Made by a program: the position numbers and the translations under genes. Positions 1-6,300 of a stretch of 11,514 nt of DNA are shown piece after piece. The notes under the pieces were generated by a model that saw only the letters and a program-made list of their open reading frames with translations, had not been told where the DNA came from and did no database searches. The DNA comes from Microcaldota archaeon. Lineage in GTDB: Archaea > Micrarchaeota > Micrarchaeia > Micrarchaeales > CABMGC01. The stretch spans positions 1-11,514 of the forward strand of contig JAJYXH010000105.1 in the NCBI GenBank assembly GCA_021791075.1, written 5' to 3'. Position 1 is the stretch's first letter. Every line of letters begins with the position of its first letter.

Positions 1-38
1 CATCTGAATTATTTAGAGTCTTTCTTTATGCTCTGGCA

Positions 39-1940
39 TTACATGTAGTCGACAACGTCTATCCCTAGGAGCGAGAGCGCCTGCTTTGTAACCCCCATCG
101 TTGCCGAAACGAGTGCCAACCTCAGATCCTTGGCATTGCCGCCCTTTATCACCGGCATCTTCTCGTAGAACCTGCTGAAGAGCGACGATAGATTTAGCAG
201 ATAGTCCGTTATCACGTTGGGCCTGTACTCTGAGCACGCCTTCTCAACAGTCTCCTGCGCCTCTCCGATCATCTTGAGGAGCTCGAAGTCCAGATCCCTT
301 TCCACAGTGCCATAGTCGGCCTCAGAGAGCTGCTTGGCGACGTAGCCGGCCTTCTCCAGTATTCTCTTCGATCTCGCATACGTGTACATGCAGTAAGGCG
401 CGCTGCTGCTCTCGAAGTTCAGCGCTCTCTCCCATGAGAATGTGACGCGCTTCTCCGGCGCAATCCTGAGAAACTCGAACTTTATGGCTCCGATCGCAAC
501 TGCCTTAGCTATCTCCCCGGACTTGCTCTTGTCCGTTATCTTCTCGCTGCTGTTGACTATCTCGAGGGCCTTCGCCTTCACCTCTTCGAGAAGCGTGTCA
601 GCCGTGAAGCTCTTGCCCTCCCCGAGCCATCCGCCCTTCCTTCCGCTGAGGGATCCCCCCTCGATCCCGACCTCCCCGTAGGAGACATGGACTATGTTTG
701 ACGACTCCTTCTTGTATCCAATCAGCTCCAGCACCGCCTTGAGTATCAATTGCGGGTATCTCTGCGCAGAGCCGATCACGTTTACCGCTACCTCGGCCTC
801 TCCGAAGACCGCGTCGCTGCCGCTCGCCGCTGTGGTGTAGAGTGGCTTGCCGTTCTCCTGCCTCTCGAGCATCACGTTGTAATGGAAGTCCGCCTTGATT
901 ATGCCGAACTTCCACATGTGGAATGCTATGTCCTTCGCAACATAGGTCGCTGTTCCGTTGCTTCTCACGAGGACCTTCGTGTCCTCGCTCGGATTCTCGA
1001 AGTCCTTAGCGACCCCCTTTACCTTTTCCAGATTGACCACTATGCAGTTCGCGTACTTGCCCGCCGTGACCTTCTCGAATACCCCCTTCTCCATGCCCAT
1101 GGCCATGGCCTTTGCGAGCAGCTTGGCCCTGACGATGTCGCTCTCCCATATCATCACGTCGTGGTATATCCCGTAGTTGAATGCGGTCTCGTACTGCGCC
1201 TTCACGCACCTCTCTGATAGGGATCTTGCCTCCCTCGCCTCCTTCGTATCGAGCTCCTCCATCCGCTTTGCCAGTGCGTCTATCTGCGGCTTTATCTCCC
1301 TCTCCGCCATTATCTTGTTCACGTTTACGTATTGCTCGCCGAGCCACTGGTCAAACTTCTTGTCAGGCTTGTCGCTCAGGTTCATGTACCCCCAGAGGCT
1401 CTCCGCTATCTGCAAGCCGAGGTCGTCTATGTAGTCCTCGCGCTCGACATTGTATGATGATGCTGCCATCACGTTCGCGATAGTGTCCCCGAGGATGGCA
1501 TTCCTCAGATGACCTATGTGCCACGGCTTGCCAGGATTGACGGCAGGGAACTCTATTAACACCTTCCTGCCCTTACCCATGCTGTTTGAAGTATACATCT
1601 CACCGCGCTCCGCGATTGCGGAGAACACCAGCCTCGCATACTCTCTCTCGTTTATCGATGCGTTTACGTAGCCGTTCTCGTCTTTCATGGACGTGATCAT
1701 CTTAGTGAATTTTACACCCGAGGCTATGGACTTCGCGATCTCCTGCGGCGCCCTCTTAAGCTGTTTTGAGATCCCGAACGATATCGAGGAGCTTATGTCG
1801 CCTGACCCGGGCTTGGCCTTTGAGATGGAGAGCAGGATCTGGTCATCGCTTATGCCGGCTTCCGAATAGAGGCGCTTTACGGCCTCCGTTATCAGCGATG
1901 CGAACTCCCCTCTTACCTGCTGGCTTGGACCCATCATCAT
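39..1940 (-). CDS. argS: Arginyl-tRNA synthetase (class I)
   Basis: This cytoplasmic enzyme charges tRNA-Arg with arginine using ATP. The 633-residue protein has the usual family length and order. An N-terminal Add-1-like tRNA-binding region (about 10-115) leads into the class I catalytic core with HIGH as WHIGH at 140-144. A TYVAKDIAFHMWKFG block at 332-346 is typical of ArgRS. The KMSKS-equivalent loop is LSGRKG at 431-436, and this relaxed form is common in ArgRS. A few extra residues (GWLGEGKS) seem to follow that loop before the conserved ADTLLEEV. The C-terminal DALR-type anticodon-binding domain (about 510-633) ends in GIDVVDYM, like the usual family end. It is the last gene of a three-gene operon: its start lies 1 base after the HD gene's stop. 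Three ATG codons stand in tandem (1940, 1937, 1934). GAAGTGAT, a near match to the anti-Shine-Dalgarno complement, lies immediately in front, so the third ATG has the better spacing. Confidence 0.97.
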   Translation of the reverse strand: MMMGPSQQVRGEFASLITEAVKRLYSEAGISDDQILLSISKAKPGSGDISSSISFGISKQLKRAPQEIAKSIASGVKFTKMITSMKDENGYVNASINEREYARLVFSAIAERGEMYTSNSMGKGRKVLIEFPAVNPGKPWHIGHLRNAILGDTIANVMAASSYNVEREDYIDDLGLQIAESLWGYMNLSDKPDKKFDQWLGEQYVNVNKIMAEREIKPQIDALAKRMEELDTKEAREARSLSERCVKAQYETAFNYGIYHDVMIWESDIVRAKLLAKAMAMGMEKGVFEKVTAGKYANCIVVNLEKVKGVAKDFENPSEDTKVLVRSNGTATYVAKDIAFHMWKFGIIKADFHYNVMLERQENGKPLYTTAASGSDAVFGEAEVAVNVIGSAQRYPQLILKAVLELIGYKKESSNIVHVSYGEVGIEGGSLSGRKGGWLGEGKSFTADTLLEEVKAKALEIVNSSEKITDKSKSGEIAKAVAIGAIKFEFLRIAPEKRVTFSWERALNFESSSAPYCMYTYARSKRILEKAGYVAKQLSEADYGTVERDLDFELLKMIGEAQETVEKACSEYRPNVITDYLLNLSSLFSRFYEKMPVIKGGNAKDLRLALVSATMGVTKQALSLLGIDVVDYM

Positions 1941-1949
1941 ATCACTTCT
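1941..1949 (-). promoter_or_regulatory. Ribosome binding site before argS
   Basis: Minus strand AGAAGTGAT, resembling GGAGGTGAT, abuts the first of three tandem ATG codons and contains the HD gene's TGA. The closeness favours the third ATG (1934) as the main start. Confidence 0.55.
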
Positions 1950-3198
1950 TTAGATACCGCTTCAGCGCCTCGAGCACGCTCTTCGACCTTCCCGGCATTG
2001 AGTAGACTCTGGAGTCGTAGAGCGTCCTGCTCCCGACCATGTTCAGAACCAGACCGCCGCTCTCCGTTATAGACTTTAGCTCTCCCTTGCTCCTTACGTA
2101 CACCTTCGTCTTCTCGTCTATGAGGCTCAGTGGCCTCATCGTTACCGCGAAGACCTCCTCCCCATCGACCCCGGCCCTTGCCGCAAGCCTCCTCTTTGCG
2201 TTGTCATCACCGGAGAGGCGCTGCACCTTTGCAATCTCCTTGGGTATCGTGCCACTCTCAGATGCCTGCGGGCTCAGGTAGAGGCACGTGAGCGGCTCCC
2301 TTGAGAGAAATAGGCGTATGAGGCTCCTCAGGAATCCGTCCTTCCCGGATCGCATATACTCGTGCATCGCGGTCATGAGAAGAGCATCAGTGTATCCGGA
2401 TATCTCGATCTCATCCTCGCCCTTCAGCAGATCGTTTGGATGCGTGAGATAGCCTTCCTCCACAAGCAGCTCGAATATCTTCTCGACCATTAGATTGAAC
2501 GATACCACGGCCTTGTGGTAGTAGACCGCGCGATACATGTGATACCTCCCGATCAGGAAGTTCTCCACGGCAACCTCGTCCCTCTCGAAGACTATCCCGT
2601 TGTTGACATATGACATTGTGCGTATCAGGGTCTGGAGGCTGACCCTGCCGTAAGGAACTCCTGCATTATATGAGTCCCTCATCAGGTAGTCGGCCTTGTC
2701 GGCATCGAGCGCCGAGGATATGAGCAGGCTCGAGGTGCTCCTCTTTCCCATGAAGATATCGATTATCTCTGAGGGAGAGTAAGAGCCAAGCTTCTCGGCA
2801 AGGAACTTCTTGATCAGATATGCCCCGAACTCCTCGTGGTTCTTGCCCTTGAACTCCTTCACCACCACGTTCTCGGTAGTATGTGAGTATGGATAGTGGC
2901 CGACGTCGTGGAGAAGCGCGGCGAGCCTCAGCTTCTCCCGCTCTTCCTTGTCATTGCCGATATCTATGCCTCTGCTCTTCATGCTTCCGGTGAACTGTCC
3001 GACTAGGTGCATGGTGCCCAGGCAGTGCGAGAATCTGGTATGTGTTGCACCCGGATATACGAAATCGGTAGCGCCGAGCTGCTTGATGTACCTCAGCCTC
3101 TGGAATGTGGGCGTGTCTATGACCTTGAGCTCTGCATCATTCACATTGATGTAGCCGTAGACATTGTCCCCGATCTTCTTTCCAGTGCCTCCTGCCAT
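1942..3198 (-). CDS. HD-domain phosphohydrolase (SAMHD1/dGTPase-like)
   Basis: This is a 418-residue metal-dependent HD-superfamily protein of the COG1078/SAMHD1-like type, whose known members hydrolyse dNTPs to nucleoside and triphosphate. The full metal set is visible: H58 in THTRFSH, H97-D98 in LLHDVGH, and D167 in the LDADKADYLMRDS block, which matches the DVDKWDYFARD block of SAMHD1. The start of the protein (PTFQRLRYIKQLG, 30-42) is also typical of this group. The C-terminal 200 residues are less conserved and carry no domain I can name. It is the middle gene of the operon. Its ATG follows an AAGGTGAG ribosome site at a short distance, and the upstream gene's TGA lies inside that site, so translation is probably coupled. 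The substrate is inferred from family; nucleotide-pool control or another phosphohydrolase reaction remain possible. Confidence 0.9.
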   Translation of the reverse strand: MAGGTGKKIGDNVYGYINVNDAELKVIDTPTFQRLRYIKQLGATDFVYPGATHTRFSHCLGTMHLVGQFTGSMKSRGIDIGNDKEEREKLRLAALLHDVGHYPYSHTTENVVVKEFKGKNHEEFGAYLIKKFLAEKLGSYSPSEIIDIFMGKRSTSSLLISSALDADKADYLMRDSYNAGVPYGRVSLQTLIRTMSYVNNGIVFERDEVAVENFLIGRYHMYRAVYYHKAVVSFNLMVEKIFELLVEEGYLTHPNDLLKGEDEIEISGYTDALLMTAMHEYMRSGKDGFLRSLIRLFLSREPLTCLYLSPQASESGTIPKEIAKVQRLSGDDNAKRRLAARAGVDGEEVFAVTMRPLSLIDEKTKVYVRSKGELKSITESGGLVLNMVGSRTLYDSRVYSMPGRSKSVLEALKRYLKK

Positions 3199-3209
3199 TG
3201 ACTCACCTT
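3199..3209 (-). promoter_or_regulatory. Ribosome binding site before the HD gene
   Basis: Minus strand AAGGTGAGTCA directly precedes the ATG at 3198. GGTGA matches the archaeal anti-Shine-Dalgarno, and its TGA is the stop codon of nnrD, so termination and re-initiation are probably coupled. Confidence 0.7.
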
Positions 3210-4141
3210 GAATTCTTATCGAAGCGCTTTAATATTAAAGGTATCTCACCAACGATGTCTGTTGCGATTATGTGGTTACCCATTCGCCTCCATAGTCTAT
3301 CCCCTATGAGGGAGTGCAAGTAGGTTCCCGCAACAGCGGCATCGAACATCTTTGCTCCGCCTGCGGCATAGCCGGCAATTATCCCGGCGAGCACGTCTCC
3401 AGTCCCCATGGTTGCAAGAGCAGAGCTTCGAGGCCTGCTCACCTTTACCTCAGTCCCGTCCGTTATTACCGACTCATGCCCCTTTAGCACTATGTTCGCC
3501 TTGAGCCGCTTTGAGAGCTCCACCGCAGACCTAGCTTTCTGGAGAAGGTCCCTTGCTTTTGGCTCCCTGCCTGAAAGAAATGAGAACTCACGGCTCTGCG
3601 GCGTGATGACCACATTGCTGTTCATCTTTGACTTGGTGTATCGCAGCGCGTATATAGCATCAGCATCAACTACAACCTTCTTGCCGCGGGAGAATGCGTA
3701 GTCCATGATCTTTGCTGCCTGCTTGATGGTTCTAGACTTTCTGCCTATCCCCATACCGATCACGATTGCATCCGCATGGTCTATTGACTTCTTGAGATCC
3801 TTGCTGAACTCTATCGAGTTTCTTCCTGCCTGTTTTACTATGACTCCTGGTGACTGCATTCTTACCGTCTTTAGAATGGAACTTGGCACGTATGCCATTG
3901 CATATCCGCTTCCGACTCTCAGCGCGGCTAGTGTGTTCTGAATTGCAGTGGATGCGAGTGATGGTGCGCCATAGTACTCGGAACTTCCTGCTATGACGAG
4001 CACAGTTCCGTTCTGCCTCTTATCGGCGAATAAGCTCCTTTTCTGCGTGGCTCTTCTTATGTCAGAAGGCCCCGCAGTAGCGATTTTAACATCGTAGGTT
4101 GCCTTGGATCTGGCTCTCGCAAACCCTTTTATACTTTGCAT
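3203..4141 (-). CDS. nnrD: ADP-dependent NAD(P)H-hydrate dehydratase (stand-alone)
   Basis: This enzyme repairs hydrated NADH/NADPH (NAD(P)HX) back to the active cofactor using ADP or ATP. It is a ribokinase-like fold of the YjeF C-terminal/CARKD family. In numbering from the ATG at 4141 (312 residues), TVLVIAGSSEYYGAP (46-60) is the glycine-rich first block, VVDADAIYAL (157-166) an inner strand, and ITPQSREF (179-186) the family's TP..EF block. LKGHESVITDG lies at 219-229, and TMGTGDVLAGIIAGY (244-258) is the diagnostic catalytic and anion-binding motif. Many bacterial and archaeal homologues are fused to an N-terminal epimerase (NnrE) of about 220 residues; that domain is absent here. An in-frame ATG exists at 4162, but a TATA-like box at 4164-4171 lies about 26 bases before 4141, which supports a leaderless transcript starting there. 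It is the first gene of the nnrD-HD-argS operon. Confidence 0.92.
   Translation of the reverse strand: MQSIKGFARARSKATYDVKIATAGPSDIRRATQKRSLFADKRQNGTVLVIAGSSEYYGAPSLASTAIQNTLAALRVGSGYAMAYVPSSILKTVRMQSPGVIVKQAGRNSIEFSKDLKKSIDHADAIVIGMGIGRKSRTIKQAAKIMDYAFSRGKKVVVDADAIYALRYTKSKMNSNVVITPQSREFSFLSGREPKARDLLQKARSAVELSKRLKANIVLKGHESVITDGTEVKVSRPRSSALATMGTGDVLAGIIAGYAAGGAKMFDAAVAGTYLHSLIGDRLWRRMGNHIIATDIVGEIPLILKRFDKNSR
4126..4134 (+). promoter_or_regulatory. Possible TATA-like box for the AbrB-type gene
   Basis: CTTTTATAC on the plus strand, inside the start of nnrD, would put transcription near 4157 and leave a leader of about 30 bases before the ATG at 4187. The stronger TTATATAC at 4165-4172 is only about 19 bases from that ATG, too close for a standard archaeal promoter in this direction, and fits the minus-strand operon better. 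This is a weak call. Confidence 0.25.
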
Positions 4142-4163
4142 GATAATAGTAAACTCTTGCAAT

Positions 4164-4171
4164 CTTATATA
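4164..4171 (-). promoter_or_regulatory. TATA-like box for the nnrD-HD-argS operon
   Basis: Read on the minus strand, this is TATATAAG. Its centre is about 26 bases before the ATG at 4141, the expected distance from an archaeal TATA box to the transcription start, so the first gene is probably leaderless. The call rests on base pattern and spacing only. Confidence 0.5.
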
Positions 4172-4186
4172 CTAATTGGTCTTCCT

Positions 4187-5053
4187 ATGGTCAAGGTCTA
4201 TAAATATAATAACAAGCTTGCTGTGTACCTTCCTTTTGACGTTTTAGAGGAACTTGGAATAGGCGAAGGAGACGAGATAGACTTCTTCAAGTATAATGAG
4301 AGCGCGTACCTCTTTGCAAAGAAGTCAGATATAGCGAATATGATAATGGGCAGAGGCAGGACGCAGCAGAAGCCGCAGCCAGTGCAGAGACAGGCCCAGG
4401 GCGAGTCGATAAGCGAGGAGGAGATCGCGGTCCTGAAGAAGCTTGATACCCTGAGGTACCAGCAGAGGACGCAGGCAAACGTAGAGAAGATGCTCAACCA
4501 GCAGGAGAACGAGATACTAAAGCAGCTGATAAAGAAGAAGGCTGTCGCGACGTTCAGGAGCGAGAGGGACAAGTCAGTCCTCTACAGCATACAGAAGAAT
4601 ATCTATGACAGATTCTTAATGAGGAAAAAGGTGATCCAGTCACAGTCTGCTCCGCGGCCGACACCGGCGCCGGAGGAGCAGTATGCGCATCTTCTCCGAA
4701 TCCGCGCCAACATGGAGGATGACAATATAAAGCTTCTGGAGAAGCAGGGATTCGTAGTTCTGCAGACTGAGGCAGAGGCTGCAACAGTATCAGCGGCTCT
4801 TGAGGAGAGCATAAGGCGCGGTCTTGTCGTTGGCACGCGCGCGTTCAACAAGAAGTTCTACATAATGCTTCGACCTTTCATAGAGAAGTGCTCTCCGATC
4901 ATAATAAAGGAGCTTAAGGGCGGGGAGATGAAGGTTTCCGACCTTGCCGAGAAGTCGAAGCTCGACGAGAACGGACTCAGAGGAGTGCTCTACTACCTTG
5001 CCGAGATAGGAGACGTGAGCGAGAAGAAGAAGGACCTTTTCAGGCTTGCCTGA
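4187..5053 (+). CDS. AbrB/SpoVT-type protein with winged-helix-like C-terminus
   Basis: I do not recognise an exact family; this is probably a transcriptional regulator. From the ATG at 4187 the protein has 288 residues. Residues 1-45 (VYKYNNKLAVYLPFDVLEELGIGEGDEIDFF) follow the pattern of a swapped-hairpin AbrB/SpoVT domain: a basic strand, a VYLP turn, a short helix, then GIGEGDEI. A Q/R-rich linker (about 56-74) leads to charged, probably helical stretches (75-150) and a P-rich break (154-163). A mixed region follows at 165-230. The end (231-288) reads as helix, KVSDLAEKSKLDENGLRGVLYYLAEIGDV, then a charged hairpin, as in winged-helix domains. An earlier in-frame ATG at 4136 would overlap nnrD and adds residues outside the AbrB domain, so I prefer 4187. 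The gene is divergent from nnrD and ends 3 bases before the convergent repeat-protein gene. DNA binding is inferred, not shown. Confidence 0.7.
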   Translation: MVKVYKYNNKLAVYLPFDVLEELGIGEGDEIDFFKYNESAYLFAKKSDIANMIMGRGRTQQKPQPVQRQAQGESISEEEIAVLKKLDTLRYQQRTQANVEKMLNQQENEILKQLIKKKAVATFRSERDKSVLYSIQKNIYDRFLMRKKVIQSQSAPRPTPAPEEQYAHLLRIRANMEDDNIKLLEKQGFVVLQTEAEAATVSAALEESIRRGLVVGTRAFNKKFYIMLRPFIEKCSPIIIKELKGGEMKVSDLAEKSKLDENGLRGVLYYLAEIGDVSEKKKDLFRLA

Positions 5054-5056
5054 GAG

Positions 5057-5980
5057 TCACGTAACCTTCTGCCTTATCGCATCCTTCCTCATTTTCAGGG
5101 TTGAGATCGAGTAGAGTAGAAGTTTTGGTTCATCGGACACTAACCTGTAGACCCTCTTTATCGCAGACTTCTTCTCATCAGGCCCAAGTTTCCTGTAATC
5201 GTATACCTCCCGCAGTAACCATGCGATCTTCTCGCGCTTGTTTGTGGGGGTGGTTCCTAGCAGCATTGGATTACGGCGATGCGTGGGGGCATGCCCATTT
5301 CCACTCATCCTGTCAATGTATGCAAGGTACTGGAAAGTGCCAGCAAATCCGCCGGAGGCGAGGGACTTCTTGCTTCCATTATCATCCGTTCCTGGAGGTC
5401 TGCTAAGTAGTTGGGCTTGACTTGTCAGTATGGACTTCCCCGACCCTCTTCCGCCTAGCATGCCTATATGATGGTCGTAGTTTCTCTGGATGGTCTCAGG
5501 GTCGCGGCTGAGGAGTGCCGCATTGGTTGCAATCTTCTCATCGGAGAGGCCGATCCTCCTGAGGTTCTCGTAGTTTCTCTGGATGGTCTCAGGGTCGCGG
5601 CTGAGGAGTGCTGCCTGCTGGGCGATCTTCTCGTTGGAGAGGCCGATCCTCCTGAGGTTCTCGTAGTTTCTTTGGATGGTCTCAGGGTCGCGGTTGAGGA
5701 GTTGTGCCAGTGTTGCAATCTTCTCATCGGAGAGGCCGATCCCCCTGAGGTTCTCGTAGTTTCTTTGGATGGTTTCCGGGTTGAGGCCGAGGAGAGCCGC
5801 ACTGGTTGCGATCTTCTCGTCGGTCAGTCCGAATCCCGTGAGTTTTGCATGCGCTACCCTTATCAATTCTTCGGTGGCCTTCATGCCATATATGAAGTCA
5901 ACTGCGAAGTCGGAGATCTCTCTGCCCAGAAGCTCCGCTGCGAGTCTCTGTATCTCTGACTTCTCCAAATAATCAGGCAT
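5057..5980 (-). CDS. mTERF-like repeat protein with Walker-A-like insert and basic C-terminal domain
   Basis: Function unknown. The 307-residue protein starts with an acidic helical region (1-45), then carries four units of exactly 31 residues between about 46 and 167. The core pattern is GLSDEKIATxAALLSRDPETIQRNYENLRRI, shown here as a consensus. The helix-turn-helix with a central proline resembles mTERF repeats, which stack into a curved solenoid that binds nucleic acid. A fifth, degenerate unit follows (168-198): QAQLLSRPPGT still echoes the repeat, but GGRGSGKS at 176-183 is inserted and matches the Walker A consensus GxxxxGK[ST]. The rest (210-307) is non-repetitive and helical, with KREKIAWLLREVYDYR (248-263) and a basic tail. 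No Walker B or other ATPase motif is evident, so nucleotide binding is doubtful. A TATA-like box sits about 30 bases upstream. The gene is convergent with the AbrB-type gene, with stops 3 bases apart. Nucleic-acid or protein binding is inferred. Confidence 0.75.
   Translation of the reverse strand: MPDYLEKSEIQRLAAELLGREISDFAVDFIYGMKATEELIRVAHAKLTGFGLTDEKIATSAALLGLNPETIQRNYENLRGIGLSDEKIATLAQLLNRDPETIQRNYENLRRIGLSNEKIAQQAALLSRDPETIQRNYENLRRIGLSDEKIATNAALLSRDPETIQRNYDHHIGMLGGRGSGKSILTSQAQLLSRPPGTDDNGSKKSLASGGFAGTFQYLAYIDRMSGNGHAPTHRRNPMLLGTTPTNKREKIAWLLREVYDYRKLGPDEKKSAIKRVYRLVSDEPKLLLYSISTLKMRKDAIRQKVT
5477..5848. repeat. Four tandem 93-base repeats inside a coding region
   Basis: The string GTAGTTTCT recurs at 5477, 5570, 5663 and 5756, exactly 93 bases apart, with long near-identical blocks between. 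The first three units in plus-strand order are most alike; the fourth (5756-5848), encoding the N-terminal protein unit, has diverged. The period is 31 codons, so the repeats encode the protein solenoid. The near identity of the DNA suggests recent duplication or gene conversion of units. Confidence 0.95.
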
Positions 5981-6007
5981 TGTAACGCAAAGGTATTGCC
6001 TTCCCTG

Positions 6008-6016
6008 ATATAAAAA
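6008..6016 (-). promoter_or_regulatory. TATA-like box for the repeat-protein gene
   Basis: On the minus strand this reads TTTTTATAT. It would place the transcription start about 6 bases before the ATG at 5980, giving a near-leaderless message. The T-run could also help end the upstream sec61-beta transcript. The call rests on pattern and spacing only. Confidence 0.45.
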
Positions 6017-6089
6017 GGTCTTTCTTTTTGGACAATATTTGCACTACCGTTTGTTGTTTTGATCTGATCCAAGAAATAGAGCCTTACAG

Positions 6090-6239
6090 TCAGATGAAGT
6101 GGTTGGCTACTATCACTATTATAGTGAATGCAGCAACCAGTATGAGTATGAATCTCGGGCTCAGCTTCGGCCCCCTCTCAGGGGCATCGTAGAAGCTCAG
6201 TATTCCTGCCTGCTGCTGGGGCGTCGATATTGAGGCCAT
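6090..6239 (-). CDS. Preprotein translocase subunit Sec61-beta
   Basis: This small subunit of the SecYE-beta channel helps export and insert proteins across the cell membrane. The 49-residue protein has the archaeal family layout: a short polar cytosolic head, AGILSFYD at 11-18 (family form aGLirYfD), GPKLSPR at 23-29 (family form gpklsP), and one C-terminal membrane helix at about 30-47 (FILILVAAFTIIVIVA). In-frame codons extend upstream to an ATG at 6287. I chose the ATG at 6239 because the extension covers the promoter, is unlike the family, and the TATA-like box at 6271-6278 puts transcription near 6249, after that upstream ATG. It is divergent from the alpha/beta hydrolase gene. The C-terminal anchor is complete, with no sign of truncation. 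Confidence 0.85.
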   Translation of the reverse strand: MASISTPQQQAGILSFYDAPERGPKLSPRFILILVAAFTIIVIVANHFI

Positions 6240-6270
6240 CCTTTCACTGATTATAAATTTGTACAATAGA

Positions 6271-6278
6271 TATTTAAA
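6271..6278. promoter_or_regulatory. Shared bidirectional TATA-like box (sec61-beta / hydrolase)
   Basis: TATTTAAA reads as a TATA-like box on both strands (TTTAAATA on minus). Its centre is about 26 bases before the plus-strand ATG at 6301, giving a leaderless hydrolase message. On the minus strand it puts the start near 6249, about 10 bases before the Sec61-beta ATG at 6239. No other AT-rich box in this 61-base gap fits both genes as well. Confidence 0.5.
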
Positions 6279-6300
6279 GGGTGCCACATACGGTTAGAGT

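Noticed and set aside
750..1217. 155-residue plus-strand frame
   Set aside because: Antisense to the catalytic core of argS, with no promoter and no recognisable protein pattern.
5430..5453. True P-loop ATPase in the repeat protein
   Set aside because: Only the Walker A string is present; there is no clear strand before it, Walker B or sensor, and it sits within a decayed repeat. Kept as a finding rather than a functional call.
5477..5848. CRISPR array
   Set aside because: The units are contiguous 93-base coding repeats with no unique spacers.
5468..5959. Long open frame on the plus strand through the 93-base repeats, and another on minus at 5464-5802
   Set aside because: A repeat period divisible by three keeps several frames open at once. 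The minus frame at 5057-5980 gives the mTERF-like pattern, a sensible N- and C-terminus and a placed promoter; the others do not.
6240..6287. Sec61-beta N-terminal extension from the ATG at 6287
   Set aside because: The extra 16 residues run through the TATA-like box and do not fit the family's short polar head.
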